The position numbers and the translations under genes are program-made. From the NCBI GenBank assembly GCA_001465935.1, contig LNKV01000012.1, forward strand, positions 567,302-631,301: a DNA stretch of 64,000 nt. The letters are read 5' to 3'. The notes under the pieces were generated by a model, which was given only the letters and a program-made list of their open reading frames with translations, searched no databases and was not told where the DNA came from. Of this stretch, positions 34,668 to 46,625 are shown piece after piece; positions within the stretch are counted from its first letter, which is position 1; each line of letters begins with the position of its first letter. The DNA is from Clarireedia homoeocarpa (taxonomy: Eukaryota > Ascomycota > Leotiomycetes > Helotiales > Rutstroemiaceae).

Positions 34668-36961
34668 ATGGCAGACGGTGCAGACAAAACCGATGAGCTC
34701 TACCCCATAGCTGTGCTCATTGATGAGTTGAAGGTACTTCGCTCAAGCGCATTATTCTTGTCGAGCAACGTAGTATCGCGCAGATATTGACGATTTCTAG
34801 CATGACGATGTTCTACTACGATTAAACGCTATTCACCGACTCTCCACTATTGCCCTTGCCTTAGGAGCCGACCGCACAAGAGATGAATTGATCCCTTTCT
34901 TAGATGGTATGCTATAAGCCTTGACGGTCTGGCCGATGCACTGGTTGATCATATCCTGCAGAATCCGTCGAAGACGAAGATGAAGTTCTCACAGCATTGA
35001 GTGAGGAACTCGGGAATTTTGTGGAATATGTCGGTGGTCCAGAATGGGGTCATGTCCTTCTGTCGCCGTTGGAGAACCTCGCAGCTATTGAGGAGCCCTT
35101 GGTACGGGAGAAGGTAGGTAGATAAAGCATCTCAATCATTGGCAACACAGCTAATAAAAATAGGCTGTGGAATCTTTAAATAAGATATGTGAAGAGCTGT
35201 CCTCGCAGCAGGTTGAAGAATACTTTATCCCTCTCACGATTCGGCTTTCGAAAGCGGACTGGTTTACTTCGAAGATATCAGCAACAGGGCTCTACAATGT
35301 TCCTTATAAGAAGGCTTCACCACCCATGCAAGAACAGTTACGCCAGCAGTTTGGACTTCTGGTTCACGACGAAACTCCCATGGTCCGAAGACAATCTGCG
35401 AACAATTTGGCAAAGTTCGTGAAAGAAATGCCTGCAACCATCGTTGTGGAAGAAATGATACCCCTTTTCCAACATCTTGCCAGCGATGACCAAGATAGCG
35501 TACGCCTCTTGACAGTTGAGATTCTAATAGCTATTGCGGAAGTTGTGCCGAAGGAGCAGCAATCAAGCCATGGAGTTCTACTCACCGCTCTAAGAAGTTT
35601 GATTGAAGATAAAAGTTGGAGGGTTAGATACATGGTCGCAGATAGATTTGAAAAGGTGGGCACAGTTCTCCTCTGTTTGAAGACAACTGCTGACTTGCCT
35701 CCAAGATCGCAAAAGCGGTTGACGATGAAGTAGTAACGAGAGATCTTGTACCGGCATTCGTGAAGTTGTTGAAGGACAGCGAAGCGGAAGTACGAACAGC
35801 AATTGCAGGGCAAATCCCAGGTATGACCATTCTGAGTCTCGGCTGGAAACATTTCTAATAATATCGGTAGGCTTTTGCAAACTCGTTGACCGCACAACTC
35901 TTCTTAACGACATTATGACTACTGTGGAAGACCTCGTCTCTGATACCTCTCAGCATGTCCGTGCCGCTCTCGGTACACAAATAAGTGGCCTCGCGCCAAT
36001 TCTTGGCAAGCAAGAGTATGTCCAATTGTATGCTTACACACACGCTGGACGTCATGCTAATAGCTTTCTTTTTTTTTTATAGAACCATTGATCACTTACT
36101 CCCTATGTTCTTGCAAATGCTTAAGGACGAATTCCCCGATGTTCGCTTACATATTATCTCAAAATTGGAACTTGTCAACCAAGGTCAGTGATTTTTATCC
36201 ATTTTTCCAAATAGTCAAACTAACATAAACAGTGATCGGTATCGATCTGCTGTCACAATCTCTTCTACCTGCCATTGTACAGCTTGCTGAGGATAAGCAA
36301 TGGCGTGTTCGACTTGCTATCATCGAATATATCCCTCTGTTGGCAAGTCAACTAGGCCAGAAGTTTTTCGATGAGAAATTGGCTGCCCTGTGTATGGGTT
36401 GGTTAGGAGATACAGTCTTCTCGATCCGTGACGCAGCGACCAAGAATCTCAAGAAGCTCACAGAAGTTTTCGGTGTTGATTGGGCAAATGAAGCGATTAT
36501 CCCGAAGGTCATGGCTATGGGTGCTCATCCAAATTACTTGTACAGAATGACAACATGTTTTGCTATCTCGGTAAGTAGTCTGCTGTGTCATTTTTCGAAA
36601 CAGAATGGGCTAACTCTTATAGACACTTGCAACTGTTGTCAGTCTGGACGTCGTCTCAAATTCCATCCTACCGATGATGGACAAGTTGGTTGTCGATGAG
36701 ATTCCCAATATTCGATTCAACGTCGCCAAATCCTACTCAGAGATTATCTCCGTCCTCAAAAGACTACCAGATGAAGGAACCGTCTATTCATTAGAGAAAG
36801 CAGGAAGTTCTGAGCCACCATCCGCTCGAGGACAACAGCTCATCCAAGAACGAATCCTACCTAATCTGGAGAAATTGCAGAAGGATGATGATGTTGATGT
36901 CCGGTTTTTCGCTACTACGGCCGCAGCTTCTATCTCGGGTGAACCAATGGAAACTTCATAG
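34668..36961 (+). CDS. TPD3: PP2A scaffold (A) regulatory subunit
   Basis: HEAT-repeat scaffold that joins the catalytic and B-type subunits of protein phosphatase 2A. Nine exons: 34668-34733, 34801-34906, 34962-35113, 35164-35655, 35706-35820, 35871-36015, 36083-36183, 36233-36570 and 36623-36961, in frame to 617 residues, close to the family norm of about 590 to 635. Tandem HEAT units of about 39 residues fill the whole protein. Typical helices include DDVLLRLNAIHRLSTIALAL near the N-terminus and SWRVRYMVADRFEK and KQWRVRLAIIEYIPLLASQL further on. The end RFFATTAAASISGEPMETS is slightly extended. Intron 6 contains a run of T before its acceptor. Confidence 0.96.
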
Positions 36962-37612
36962 AGGATCGGTAAAGGTTACTTAATAAAGAAAGACAGTTGC
37001 ACAGTGGGTTGATAAAAATATGTATGCTGTTTTGGGCTCAAATCAAAGAGCCTAAAGTTGGTGGCCTTGCTGTTTTCCTGTTGTTCTAGATCGGGAGCAT
37101 GAATACCAGCATAGTCCCTTTTCTTATTGCGTTTTCAGATAGGGAGTGAGTGAGTGTGTGAGTGAGTGAGTGAGTGTGTGAGTGAGTGTGTGAGTGTGTG
37201 AGTGAGTGTGTGAGTGTGTGAGTGAGTGTGTGAGTGTGTGAGTGAGTGTGTGTGTGTGCTTAATCCCTACGAGTTGTGTAAAATGAATACCAAGTCAGAT
37301 GGGGTTCAATGATTATCTATGATGATGCACCATTACGAGCATGAGAGTTGCATATTCATCTGTTTGGCTCCAACAACGACTTTATTTATTTTTGGATCCA
37401 GCAGGTCAACGAAACCTTGCCTGGCATCATTCAACACCTAACACTTTTTTCTTTTTCAATTCCCTAACCAAAATTCTTCCACACCTCATATACTTCACCC
37501 CAGTTATATTCTCCCCAGCTATATACACCAAAACCTAAAATATTCATACTTATCTTTCCTTGGCATCCTAAAGGTACTTTATCATGAACTCATGTGACTC
37601 GTGATTTGGCAT
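36962..37612. other. Convergent 3' spacer with microsatellite, TPD3 / LEU2
   Basis: 651 bp between converging stop codons. The notable content is the GTGA/GTGT repeat at 37144-37258. The rest is AT-rich with no coding frame. Confidence 0.6.
37144..37258. repeat. GTGA/GTGT compound microsatellite with 20-bp higher-order unit
   Basis: About 115 bp of tetranucleotides GTGA and GTGT. Within it the 20-mer AGTGAGTGTGTGAGTGTGTG occurs three times exactly at 37181-37240. One strand is almost free of C, the other of G. Confidence 0.95.
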
Positions 37613-39132
37613 TTAGAGCTCTTTCAAAACAACTTTCAACTCCTCCGCAACCGCATCTCCGACTTCCACTGTGCTTGATGATCCGCCGATATCCTTTGTC
37701 CTGACACCCTTTTCGATTGTTCTTCGGACGGCCTCTTCGACTGCCTTGGCTTCCTGGGGGAGGTTGAGTGAGTATTGAAGCATCATTGCTACGGAGAGGA
37801 TCGTTCCGATGGGATTGACGATGCCTTGGCCGGAGATGTCTGGTGCAGAACCTGTTTGTGCATTGTGGTTAGCTTGTATTCTGGGATACATTGGGACGTA
37901 AAGAATAGAGAGAGGGAGAGGGAGAAGGTGAGTAAGAAACATACCATGAATCGGCTCATAAATCCCATTACATCTGCTCTTCCCATCCGGCACACCACTC
38001 AAACTTGCACTTGGCAAAAGTCCAATACTACCCGGAATCACACTCGCCTCGTCACTAATAATATCACCGAACAAATTGCTCGTCACAACCACCCCATTCA
38101 GTGCGCGTGGGTTTTTCACCATCAACATGGCCGCACTATCAATCAAATGATGTCCCAACTTCAACTGCGGGAACTCTTCCGCCATCACCTCCGTAACCGT
38201 CTTACGCCACAACCTCGACGTCGCCAGCACATTCGCCTTATCCAAACTCCACACAGGCAATGGAGGATCGCTCGCCAGCGCCAAACTCGCCGCCAGTCGT
38301 GTGATCCGCACAATCTCCTCTCGCGAATAGGGCTCCATATCCCACGCCTTTCCATCACCGTCGTCTTCCTTGCGGTCGCCAAAGTAGATGCCACCCGTCA
38401 GCTCGCGGATAATGCAGAAGTTGGTGCCCTTGCAGACGGACTCTTTGAGCGGCGAAATCTCGACGAGCGATTCTGAGGCAAAGTTGCAGGGGCGGAGGTT
38501 ACCGTATGTGCCCATCTGTTTGCGGAGGGCGAGGATTCCTTGCTCCGGACGCACTCTGCCCGTGCCCCATTTGGGACCGCCGATGGCGCCGAGGAGGACG
38601 GCAGAAGCATTTTTGGCGGCTTCGAGAGCTTCGGCTGTGAGGGGCTCGCCGTGGGCGTCGATTGAGCACTAGGGAAAGAAAGAATAGGTTTAGCTGAGTT
38701 TGGTGTAGATACATCCCCGCATTTCTGTTCCGTTGCTTATTCTCCCACCCAAAACAAAGCCCAGCAGTCAAGCTCAAGCTCAATTGCATCTCCCGCAGCA
38801 GCAAACCACACCCAAGCAAGAGATAAAAAGAAGACTGAAGAAAATCAAGCACTCACCCCACCCAACAAGTGTTCCTGGAAATTAAACTTTCCCACCGACG
38901 CCGATCTCTCGGCCTCCACCACCTTAAGAATCTTGACTGCCTCTGCAACAACCTATGGGATTTCCCTCGTATCAGCCTTTCTTCTCCGTTTTCCTTCTCC
39001 TCCTCCCATCTTCAATTCCCCAAGAGGAGCCAAAGAAAATGATTCAGCTGCGGATGGGAACGAAAGACCTACCTCTGGACCACAATGATCACCTCCAAAA
39101 ACCACAATATTGTGCGTAGTTTGAGCCGCCAT
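37613..39132 (-). CDS. LEU2: 3-isopropylmalate dehydrogenase
   Basis: NAD-dependent beta-decarboxylating dehydrogenase, third step of leucine synthesis. Exons from the start are 39132-39073, 38952-38857, 38668-37945 and 37851-37613, in frame to 372 residues, matching fungal Leu2. Visible motifs are the N-terminal NIVVFGGDHCGPE, LLGAIGGPKWGTG, the active-site RELTGGIYFG loop, the NLFGDIISDEAS metal-binding motif and YEPIHGSAPDI split by intron 3. Introns 1 and 2 are longer (120 and 188 nt) than most in the window. The gene lies 3' to 3' with TPD3. Fungal LEU2 genes are often under Leu3 and general amino-acid control, but I could not find a clear Leu3 site upstream. Confidence 0.97.
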
Positions 39133-40201
39133 TTTTGCCTCGACTAACTACACTCACCGACGCCGCTCTTTTGTCTCTCTCTCTCTGATGGTGTGTACAG
39201 CAGAACAACTTCCAGTCCGGTTAATAGACAGAAAAAAGATTAAATAGCTGGAACAGGAAGGGCAATCGACGGCTTGGAAGAGGAATAGAGAACACCAGGG
39301 GCAAGAAAAAGGGAATTGCGGTGCGGAGAGGAAGAAGGTTCTTCACTCTAATAAGTACTTCTTTCTCTCGCCAGTCTTTCCCACCACATACATACTGCAT
39401 TACATACTGGATTGCATGCCCCGCCCCCACCTCGTTCCGAGACCGGAAGCGAAACTTTTTGGGGAACTTTCGGCACTCAGGATCAGGAACAGGATCCGGA
39501 ACGCAAGTGCAAAGAGATAATTTATTAACGTTGCCGTACCATCGCAGCCTTATTGTCTCGGAGCATGAGCAGCAGCACACGACAGCGGATGATGAGACGG
39601 TAATGTTGTGTGATCTTACCAACAAAATGTAAATATGGCCAGGCGGGTTTTATGTTAAATCCTCCAAGTCGATGACTGCGGTTTTATCGCTCGTAGATTC
39701 TTCATACATGTTTTCCATATTCAAAAACCCAATAAATAAACTGTAATTCTTCCTCGTCTCCTTCCTTTCTTTTCATTTCAAGATGATTATCGTACATTAT
39801 AGCAGTAGCTAGCAATTTTCCTCTCTCGTCCATTCATCCGTCTTGTGATTCATTTTCCAACTTCTTCTTCTCCTTCCTTCCATATATCGTACGGATTGTT
39901 TCTATTACACCTTGGAAGTGTCATGCCATTCTGATGCGTGATCTGTTGTATGGGGTATGGGGGTATCAGTGATTTTTACAAAAGAAATGAAGACTGGAAT
40001 AAGAAAAGGGAAAGGGAAAGAAACAGTGTGTTTTTAACGTGAGTAGGACAGACAATAGGGGTTTTCGAGGATAGCATTCAGGGCCGATTGCCTAATTTGA
40101 ATTGAAGGAAATGGCGTGAGGTTGGAGCGCGGCGGATATGTGGTATGCATTGGCAGATCTTGTAGATCAGATTATGTCGTATGAAAATGCCCTTCAAGAT
40201 A
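39133..40201. other. LEU2 promoter region and PHD-gene 3' region
   Basis: 1.07 kb between two minus-strand genes. The right half (about 39650-40200) should hold the 3' end of the PHD gene and the left half the LEU2 promoter and leader. A CT run lies just upstream of LEU2 (39175-39187). Frames at 39221-39632 are not supported as genes. Confidence 0.45.
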
Positions 40202-42412
40202 TCAACGAAATGATTTGAAAGACTTGTGGGCCAACGGACTGGAGGTCAGATGTCTCTTATCCTTCTGCAATGCCGTTTCTCTCATCCTGCCGCCACGCAT
40301 GTTTGGTGTCTGGGCACAAAAGGCACAGATATACACCGGGGGAAGACTTCTGCGATCAATGTTGACGCATTGTCCATGAAGCCAGTTATCGCATGATTCA
40401 CTATACAAAGTTATGAGTCAATGTGAGATCAAGGCGAGCAAGAAGTAGGGAAACATACCATTGAATCATGAATGGATCGCCGTCCACACTATTACAAACA
40501 CATCTTGTACTGCCACTTCTTGAACTGGATGGTGTGGCTCCATCCGGGTCAGTGGGGGATCTGGTAGAGGATGAGCTGTAATCCGCATATCGACCAGCCC
40601 TTGGAGTTGCGTCAGAGTATGGGCGAAGATGTCTACCAGTTTGAGCGAGCTGTTGACTATTTCTGCGATCTCTAACCACCTTTCGTAAAGCCGATGCTGC
40701 ATCTCCGACCTTGTTCTCATCCATGACTATTTCTGCCTCGCTAAGTTCATCGATGCTTGTGTGCTGGCTTGAAGATTGACTGTAACTACTTGCGCTGCTA
40801 GGTCTTCGGAACTCGCGCGAACTATCTTGTCTACTGATTTTTGGCGTTTTGTGTCTTGGCAAGTCGAAAGAGTTGTTACGGCTTAGCACAAGTATGGGCT
40901 CTTCGTCAGAGGAAGAGTCGTATTGGGAATCGTCGTAGCTGGCGTAGGATGATCGTCGAGGCATAGTTCTTTCCGGCTCGTCATCAACGACCACGGTAGC
41001 ACGACCGTTTGCACCAACAGCAAGCTTGACTTCTGGTCGGGTCTTTGTTCTTACAAGAGGCGATTCGGGGATAGAAGTGAGGTTCGGAAGTCGTAGTTGT
41101 TTTGCCGGCGAGATACGCCCAGAGCCTGTGCGAGGCCGATCTGTGCATGAGGTTAGATAACGCTTTGCTAACCTTCCGGTAACATACCTTTGTTTCGTCG
41201 ATCCCTACTATCACTGGCACTTCTATGAAGACCAGGTCGAGCAGACCCTCTCACCGGCGAACTAACAGTTCCTCGGTGCGCAGCACTAGAGTCTCTGAAG
41301 CTCCTCGACCGACGAAGTTCCTCCTGGTCTCTTGAATACTCTCGAAGTTGATGCTCATATGGCTGATAAGCCAACGTTATATAGCTACTGGCTGGACGGG
41401 TGTTCGGCAGCATAATATCTTCAAAATCTGCCTGCGGATCACTACCGGAATTTGGTCGACTGTATATAAGACCGGGATCTACAGCCCCAATAAAACTTTC
41501 AGTCGCCATGGCAGCGGAAGAGACTGGTGCGCTACTGAAAGCAAATGACTGAAGAGAGGCATGAAGTTCCGTGGCAGTCGTTGTTGGTAAAGATGGTTTG
41601 GAAGCAAGTGGTCGTTGACGCTTCTGAGGCTCAGCTTCGATGGGTTTGGAAGGTGGTAGGTTCATAGTCTCTTGGAAAATTTGATTGCTTTTGCCCCAAT
41701 CAATAGAATTACTGACCCTGTGGCCATGACTCTGAAATATCTCTGGTGAATTTGTTGAGAAATCTATGTCCATTCCATCCATACTAGTGTCCCAGAGAAG
41801 CCTATTGTTGGTGAATACTGAAGCCGAAGCAGGTGCAGACATTGGATAAGCGAAAGGGTCCATGGAAGTTGAGGGGTGAATCATTAGTTGAGGTTGGAGA
41901 TTACTCGGGCCAGCACTGGAAGTTCCGAAGCCGTTGTCTTGAGCCTGGGCATCTTTGGACATTGTGGAAATTTTCGGTGCCAGTTTCCTGTTGCCCTTTG
42001 ATGAATTTGGAGGAGTAGCAGTCTGACTACCAAACGATTCATCGAGAGATTCCTTCGGCTTTCGGGGCGTTTTGATAATATCATCAAACTGTGCTCCTGA
42101 GGCAGATTGTGGGACGGGGGAGTTGCCCACTTGCTTGTTCGATTGAGGCATGACCGAAGACATTTGAAGAGCAGTGTTTGACACTAGTTGATGCATATGA
42201 ATGCCCAAGTCTGTAACCATGCTTCCCTCGCCATTGAAATGTCCATTGTGGGCCATGGGTGAGAGCGCTTGAGCAGTTGAAGTGTCAACAAATGGACGAT
42301 GTCCATTAATCAAACGCCCTGGTGTAGCATTGAAGACAGAGTAGTCTTCCGCAAACTGCGGAGTCCATCCGCCTTGACCCCCATCATATTGCGTTTGCTG
42401 TTCCCAACTCAT
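40202..42412 (-). CDS. PHD-finger protein
   Basis: Probable chromatin-reader or regulatory protein. Exons from the start are 42412-41188, 41140-40459 and 40400-40202, in frame to 701 residues. Most of the chain is Ser/Pro/Gln-rich and disordered-looking. The only clear domain is a C-terminal PHD zinc finger at about 622-670, with ligands CVC, CESC (created by splicing intron 2), the WLHGQC histidine and cysteine, and CAFC. Phosphorylation-type runs such as RSRSFRDSS and RRNSQQ are frequent. The ATG at 42412 (MSWEQQTQYDGG) is the first in the open frame. Fungal proteins with a single C-terminal PHD and long disordered N-terminus exist, but I cannot name this one or its histone target. Confidence 0.85.
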
Positions 42413-42575
42413 AGCAGAACCTGCTATCCTCCCTTCCACAAAGGGTTCCGAGGTGCAAGTATGGCTGGGCCTCCCTCTATATCGCAGACATCCAGACCCA
42501 GTATTTCAAAGCGAATTGCTTAAATTATTCCGAACCCGTATTTTCAAGTTGCAGGATTTTTCACTACTGCCAAAT

Positions 42576-42596
42576 AAGTCCTGTATGACAGGACTT
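42576..42596. other. Perfect 9-bp inverted repeat (hairpin) upstream of the PHD gene
   Basis: Arms AAGTCCTGT and ACAGGACTT with a 3-nt loop. It lies 164-184 bp upstream of the PHD-gene ATG, so it could fold in its 5' leader. Whether it is transcribed is unknown. Confidence 0.6.
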
Positions 42597-43190
42597 TTTC
42601 ACCGAGTGGAGCTCCCGAGGTTTTCTTTAGCACATATCCGCTGTTTCTAGGGCCGGAGTTAGGGCTTATCAGTGTATTGATCGAAGAAGTAGAGCAAAGA
42701 GTTTCGAGGGATAACGACTCGAGACGTTTTCGAAGTAATTGTGGGGTTTGAAGAGCGCAGGTATTCAAAGCATGGCAAGAATGTACGAGTATGTTGATCA
42801 AATTTCTGGAGCGGGTAATCTACAGATGTCAGCAGAGTTCCTAATTAAGAGCGGGAAGACAATGCTTACCGGATCCAGAAGCAGCGAGAAGTACTTCTGA
42901 AAAAGAAAATATAATTGAAGCAAGAGAACGACTTTGAGGATGTGTGTTTCCAAAGACCAGAATAGCGGGGGTTGTTCTAGGCAACCCAGAAGATATATCC
43001 GCCCAGGTCGCTCGCTACAGTAGCCTCAAGAGTCAGGAAAAGATTCCCTAAAATGACGAAAGCCGGAATTCATTATACGGAGATCCTGAGGTTGGAGAGA
43101 TTATTCATTATTCATAAGGATAGTGGCCCGTTGCACAACATAAGTGTACTTGTAAGAATTGAGGTATGGTGGCCCGAAGTCTGGCATGTG

Positions 43191-43217
43191 TGTATGGTAT
43201 GTATGGTATGTATGGTA
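43191..43217. repeat. (TGTATGGTA)3 tandem repeat
   Basis: Three exact 9-bp copies, followed by a partial one. Confidence 0.9.
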
Positions 43218-43465
43218 TGTGAAGATTGGGGTACAAAGCACAGGGCCTAGGTACAAGAAGTTTAGGCGGGGCCTAGGACTGTAACCAGAGGCTTGGGACT
43301 ACTTCGAGGCCGGTTAAGCCTAGGGAAAGTGGGTAATGTCGCTGGAGCCGGAAATGTTGGGCGTGAGCTTTGTGTGGAGGACGAATGCTGCTCACTCCAT
43401 CCACGACGTCCAAGAGACGGCGTCGAGGAGCGGATAAAAGAGGGAATGAAGTTATGAGATTATCG

Positions 43466-43498
43466 TAGGTGGTAGGTGGTAGGTGGTAGGTGGCAGGT
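43466..43498. repeat. (TAGGTGG)4 tandem repeat
   Basis: Four 7-bp copies and a degenerate fifth (CAGGTG). Confidence 0.9.
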
Positions 43499-43656
43499 GA
43501 TTCCCAGGAAAGGAGTTGGGTAAGATACGAGCCGAGAGAGAATGAGCAACGATACAACCGAGCAAGTAGTAGGTAACGTACAGCAAGAAAGGAATCAAGG
43601 AATCGAGCAAAGACATGGGGCCGGGCGAGCAAACGAAAGAAGGGAGGGGTCTAGAA

Positions 43657-43705
43657 GTGGGAGTGGGAGTGGGAGTGGGAGGGCGAGTGCGAGTGCGAGT
43701 GCGAG
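43657..43705. repeat. GTGGGA / GTGCGA hexanucleotide array
   Basis: About four copies of GTGGGA pass directly into about three of GTGCGA, a two-part variant array. Confidence 0.85.
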
Positions 43706-44984
43706 GGGCTTCTTGTTCGTTCCCGTCTCAATGATAGGATGGATAGGCGTGGGTGGTCCAATACTCCCCCCCAGTTGGTCTACTCAAGTGGTGGGAAGGA
43801 TTTGAGCTGAATGGACAAATAGACGGCCGCCATTTCCAGGACCAGAAGCTCATATCACGAACCAGAAGCATCGGAAGAAAAAGAGCAAGAATATGGAATC
43901 GCATCCGAAAGATCTCAATTGCATCGATTGTAAATCGTCAAATGCACGAAATCCGAGGACAGTACTTTGGTATAGAAGTCCTGGCACCCCCCTATTTCTA
44001 AACGGTATAAGCCTGAATCTCCAGTGTTGCATTAGCCTCCCATCAGCCTATACAGTCTAAATTAGGTGTGATCTTGCAGAGTCGTACGCTATTAGCACCA
44101 TCTAGCATCATCTTAACCCGGGCAGGTTTGGCTTTCCACCGTACCTGCGTGATGTTCGTTCCTATTTCATGAGCCGAAAGATTTCATGTTTCCTAGAGTT
44201 TTCCGGCTTCTGGTCTCAAATGGTAATTGTCAAGGCGTCGACTAACTAGCTGGTAGATATACTCATACGGAGCGTAGATTCAAGTACTCCAAAATCGAAC
44301 AGCGCCTTGTGCGAGTCTCCCTTCCACCCCTCCCTGCTACGATAGCATCATCGATATCAGATCCCAGCTATATCCCAAGAAAGGGGAACCCAGATGATTG
44401 GTTTACAAAACCCCCGGAAATAATCCACACTGGTTTCCTCAAGGTTACATATTCTTTACTTTGTCCATGCCGACCCTTTAGATGCAAGTCGTACATCTCA
44501 GCCAACCCCTTTTACGCATCGACAATCAAGCACCTCCCTCTCTGAGGTCTCCTTCTATCATGGCATTTCCACAGGTGCGCGGTGATCTTGCGTCAAGACA
44601 TCCTACGTCAAGACTCGAAAGCTCGTTCGTCGGGCCACGAGGAGTAGCACCACGCTATCCTACCAATCATGACTTTTGCTCGCCTGCCTTGCCTCGACCC
44701 CTTCATTTTCCCCCGCGGGTCGATACGACCTCTTGTTACTCCTCTCCAGCCCTACCACTCTAGTATTCTAAGAATATCCAATTCAAGCCAACACATGCAC
44801 AGCCCATACCACCACCACCAATACTCTCTCTTCCTTCCCTACTATCTCAGCCGTCCACACATATATTCAATAATACTGTAGTACAGCCACATCTCCTTTT
44901 GCGCCACATATTGATATCTTCCTTTCTAACCTACTGCCAATACGTCGGCTGAATATTACACCGCGTCTCCTCCTCTCGTCATCG

Positions 44985-45005
44985 TCCTCCTCCTCCTCCT
45001 CCTCC
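44985..45005. repeat. CTC trinucleotide run
   Basis: Uninterrupted CCT/CTC triplets of about 20 nt in a pyrimidine-rich region. Confidence 0.85.
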
Positions 45006-46625
45006 GCGGCATAAATTCTCCATCCCATCATGCCGTCACCCGTTCCCGAGCTGTCCACATCATCCCATCGTCATCCCCTCAATCCACGCTCCCTGTCAAT
45101 CGTAGACCCTCTTCCGCAATGCATAAACCACACTACATCACACCACCAACTACTATACACGCAAAGCAAAGCAAAATATAAACCCCAATACAACCTCACC
45201 ACTCCCTCGCCAACCTTCTTCCATCCATGCATGCATAAATCCCGCTCCACGCTACCGAACACTAGTCCATTGCGTACGCATTCTGTATAGCAAGCAAAGA
45301 GGACCCTGCTGCTGCTGCTGCCACTGCCACCACACTAATACTGAACATGGGGCCTGATGGATAGATTGAAAGGTGGCTGAGTGAGTGGATAGATAACAGA
45401 TGCTAGGTAGTTCGATGGGAAGAAAGCAAGTGGTTCTTATCGGTATCGTAAACCGTCGTGTCGTATCATATTGAATGATAGGTTAGCGTATCGTGGGATC
45501 TTCGGATGGATAGAAAGGGTAGGTGGACTCGGTCCAGAACAGGGATATGTGGTTGGGGTTTGGGTGAGCAGGCTGTAAGGGAGAGAGGAGGAAGAAAAAC
45601 GTGATGTTACCGATAGACTGGTTGGTTGTGAGACATTGAGAGGTGTGGTTTCTGGTAGAGTAGATTCTTGGAAAGAATCTTGAGGTTCAATCTATTGAGA
45701 GCAACGGAGAAGAGTCTTGAAACACACAATTCTTCACATATTCCCAATTAAAGGCACACTCAGTAGAAGAGGAAATACTGTTGATCTAAAATGTCATGAA
45801 CCGGTCATTACTGCTATATACTAAAGCTAATGCATGCAATCGATGTACTTGCTCGCCCGCCTGCCTGTTCACTTGCTTGATTTCGCTCTCCTTGGTATAT
45901 CCACCCCAGTCTCTTATGACAGGAATCTACTCTGTCGTGTAAACCCGTCACTCGTTAACCCGCGCAATCTATGCTATCCTATTCCTGAAGCCATATACCG
46001 ATACCACAACCTAGTATGGCCGGAGAACGAAAGTGTCTCTAGGACTACTTTCTTCTGCTTTTTTCTGCCCGTTCTCTCTCGTAAAAATCATTCGTAAAAA
46101 CCAGATACTCAACACCACCGTGCCTGATCGCCCAGCCGTCCGCCTGAAGCAAAAATAAACAAGAAGACAACTTGATTTCGCAATGCAAACCAAAAGACAT
46201 GACAAAGCTACTTCTCAAAAGGCGTGCTGATAAAAGAGCCGTGTTCCCGTATGTTTCCAGCTCTTTCGGAGTTTTCCCATTCCATGCCTTTTTATTCCCG
46301 CTCTCCCTCTCCCAAAACCCATATGAAACCAACCTGATCCCTCATATCCCAATCGTACCACCCAAAGATATAAAAGGAAAGATGCATGTGTTCCGCTCCG
46401 CGCCTCTCCAATGATAGTTCCCTCCGTATATGTGTGATGTACGCTGTCGCAAAAGAATGATTCTGTCAAAGAAAAGAGTCTGTGCAACAGCAACTGAAAG
46501 GAAATTCAAAGTTAAAGGGAATGTTGTGTTAAAAGTTTTCTTGTAACGATAAATCGAATCCGAACGAGTGAAAGAAAAGAATGTAGAAAATAAAAGGAAG
46601 TAGTCTAGTTGAATCGAATCAAAAA

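Larger units (their letters stand above)
42413..46625. other. 4.2-kb spacer upstream of the PHD gene
   Basis: No supportable gene. It probably holds a long promoter and leader for the PHD gene and the 3' end of the Rua1-domain gene. It contains a perfect hairpin (42576-42596), a TGTATGGTA array (43191-43217), a TAGGTGG array (43466-43493), a GTGGGA/GTGCGA array (43657-43705) and a CTC run (44985-45005). Frames up to 119 codons overlap on both strands without domain features. Confidence 0.5.

Noticed and set aside
37144..37258. Possible telomere-like or CRISPR-like repeat
   Set aside because: Units are simple GTGA/GTGT tetranucleotides with no spacers and no TTAGGG. It is an ordinary microsatellite.
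37775..38476. 233-codon open frame on the plus strand
   Set aside because: Antisense to LEU2 exon 3 and intron 3; Arg/His-rich composition typical of a shadow frame.
40400..40415. TGAGTCA (Gcn4-type) word near LEU2
   Set aside because: It lies inside an intron of the PHD gene, about 1.3 kb from the LEU2 start, and is most likely chance.
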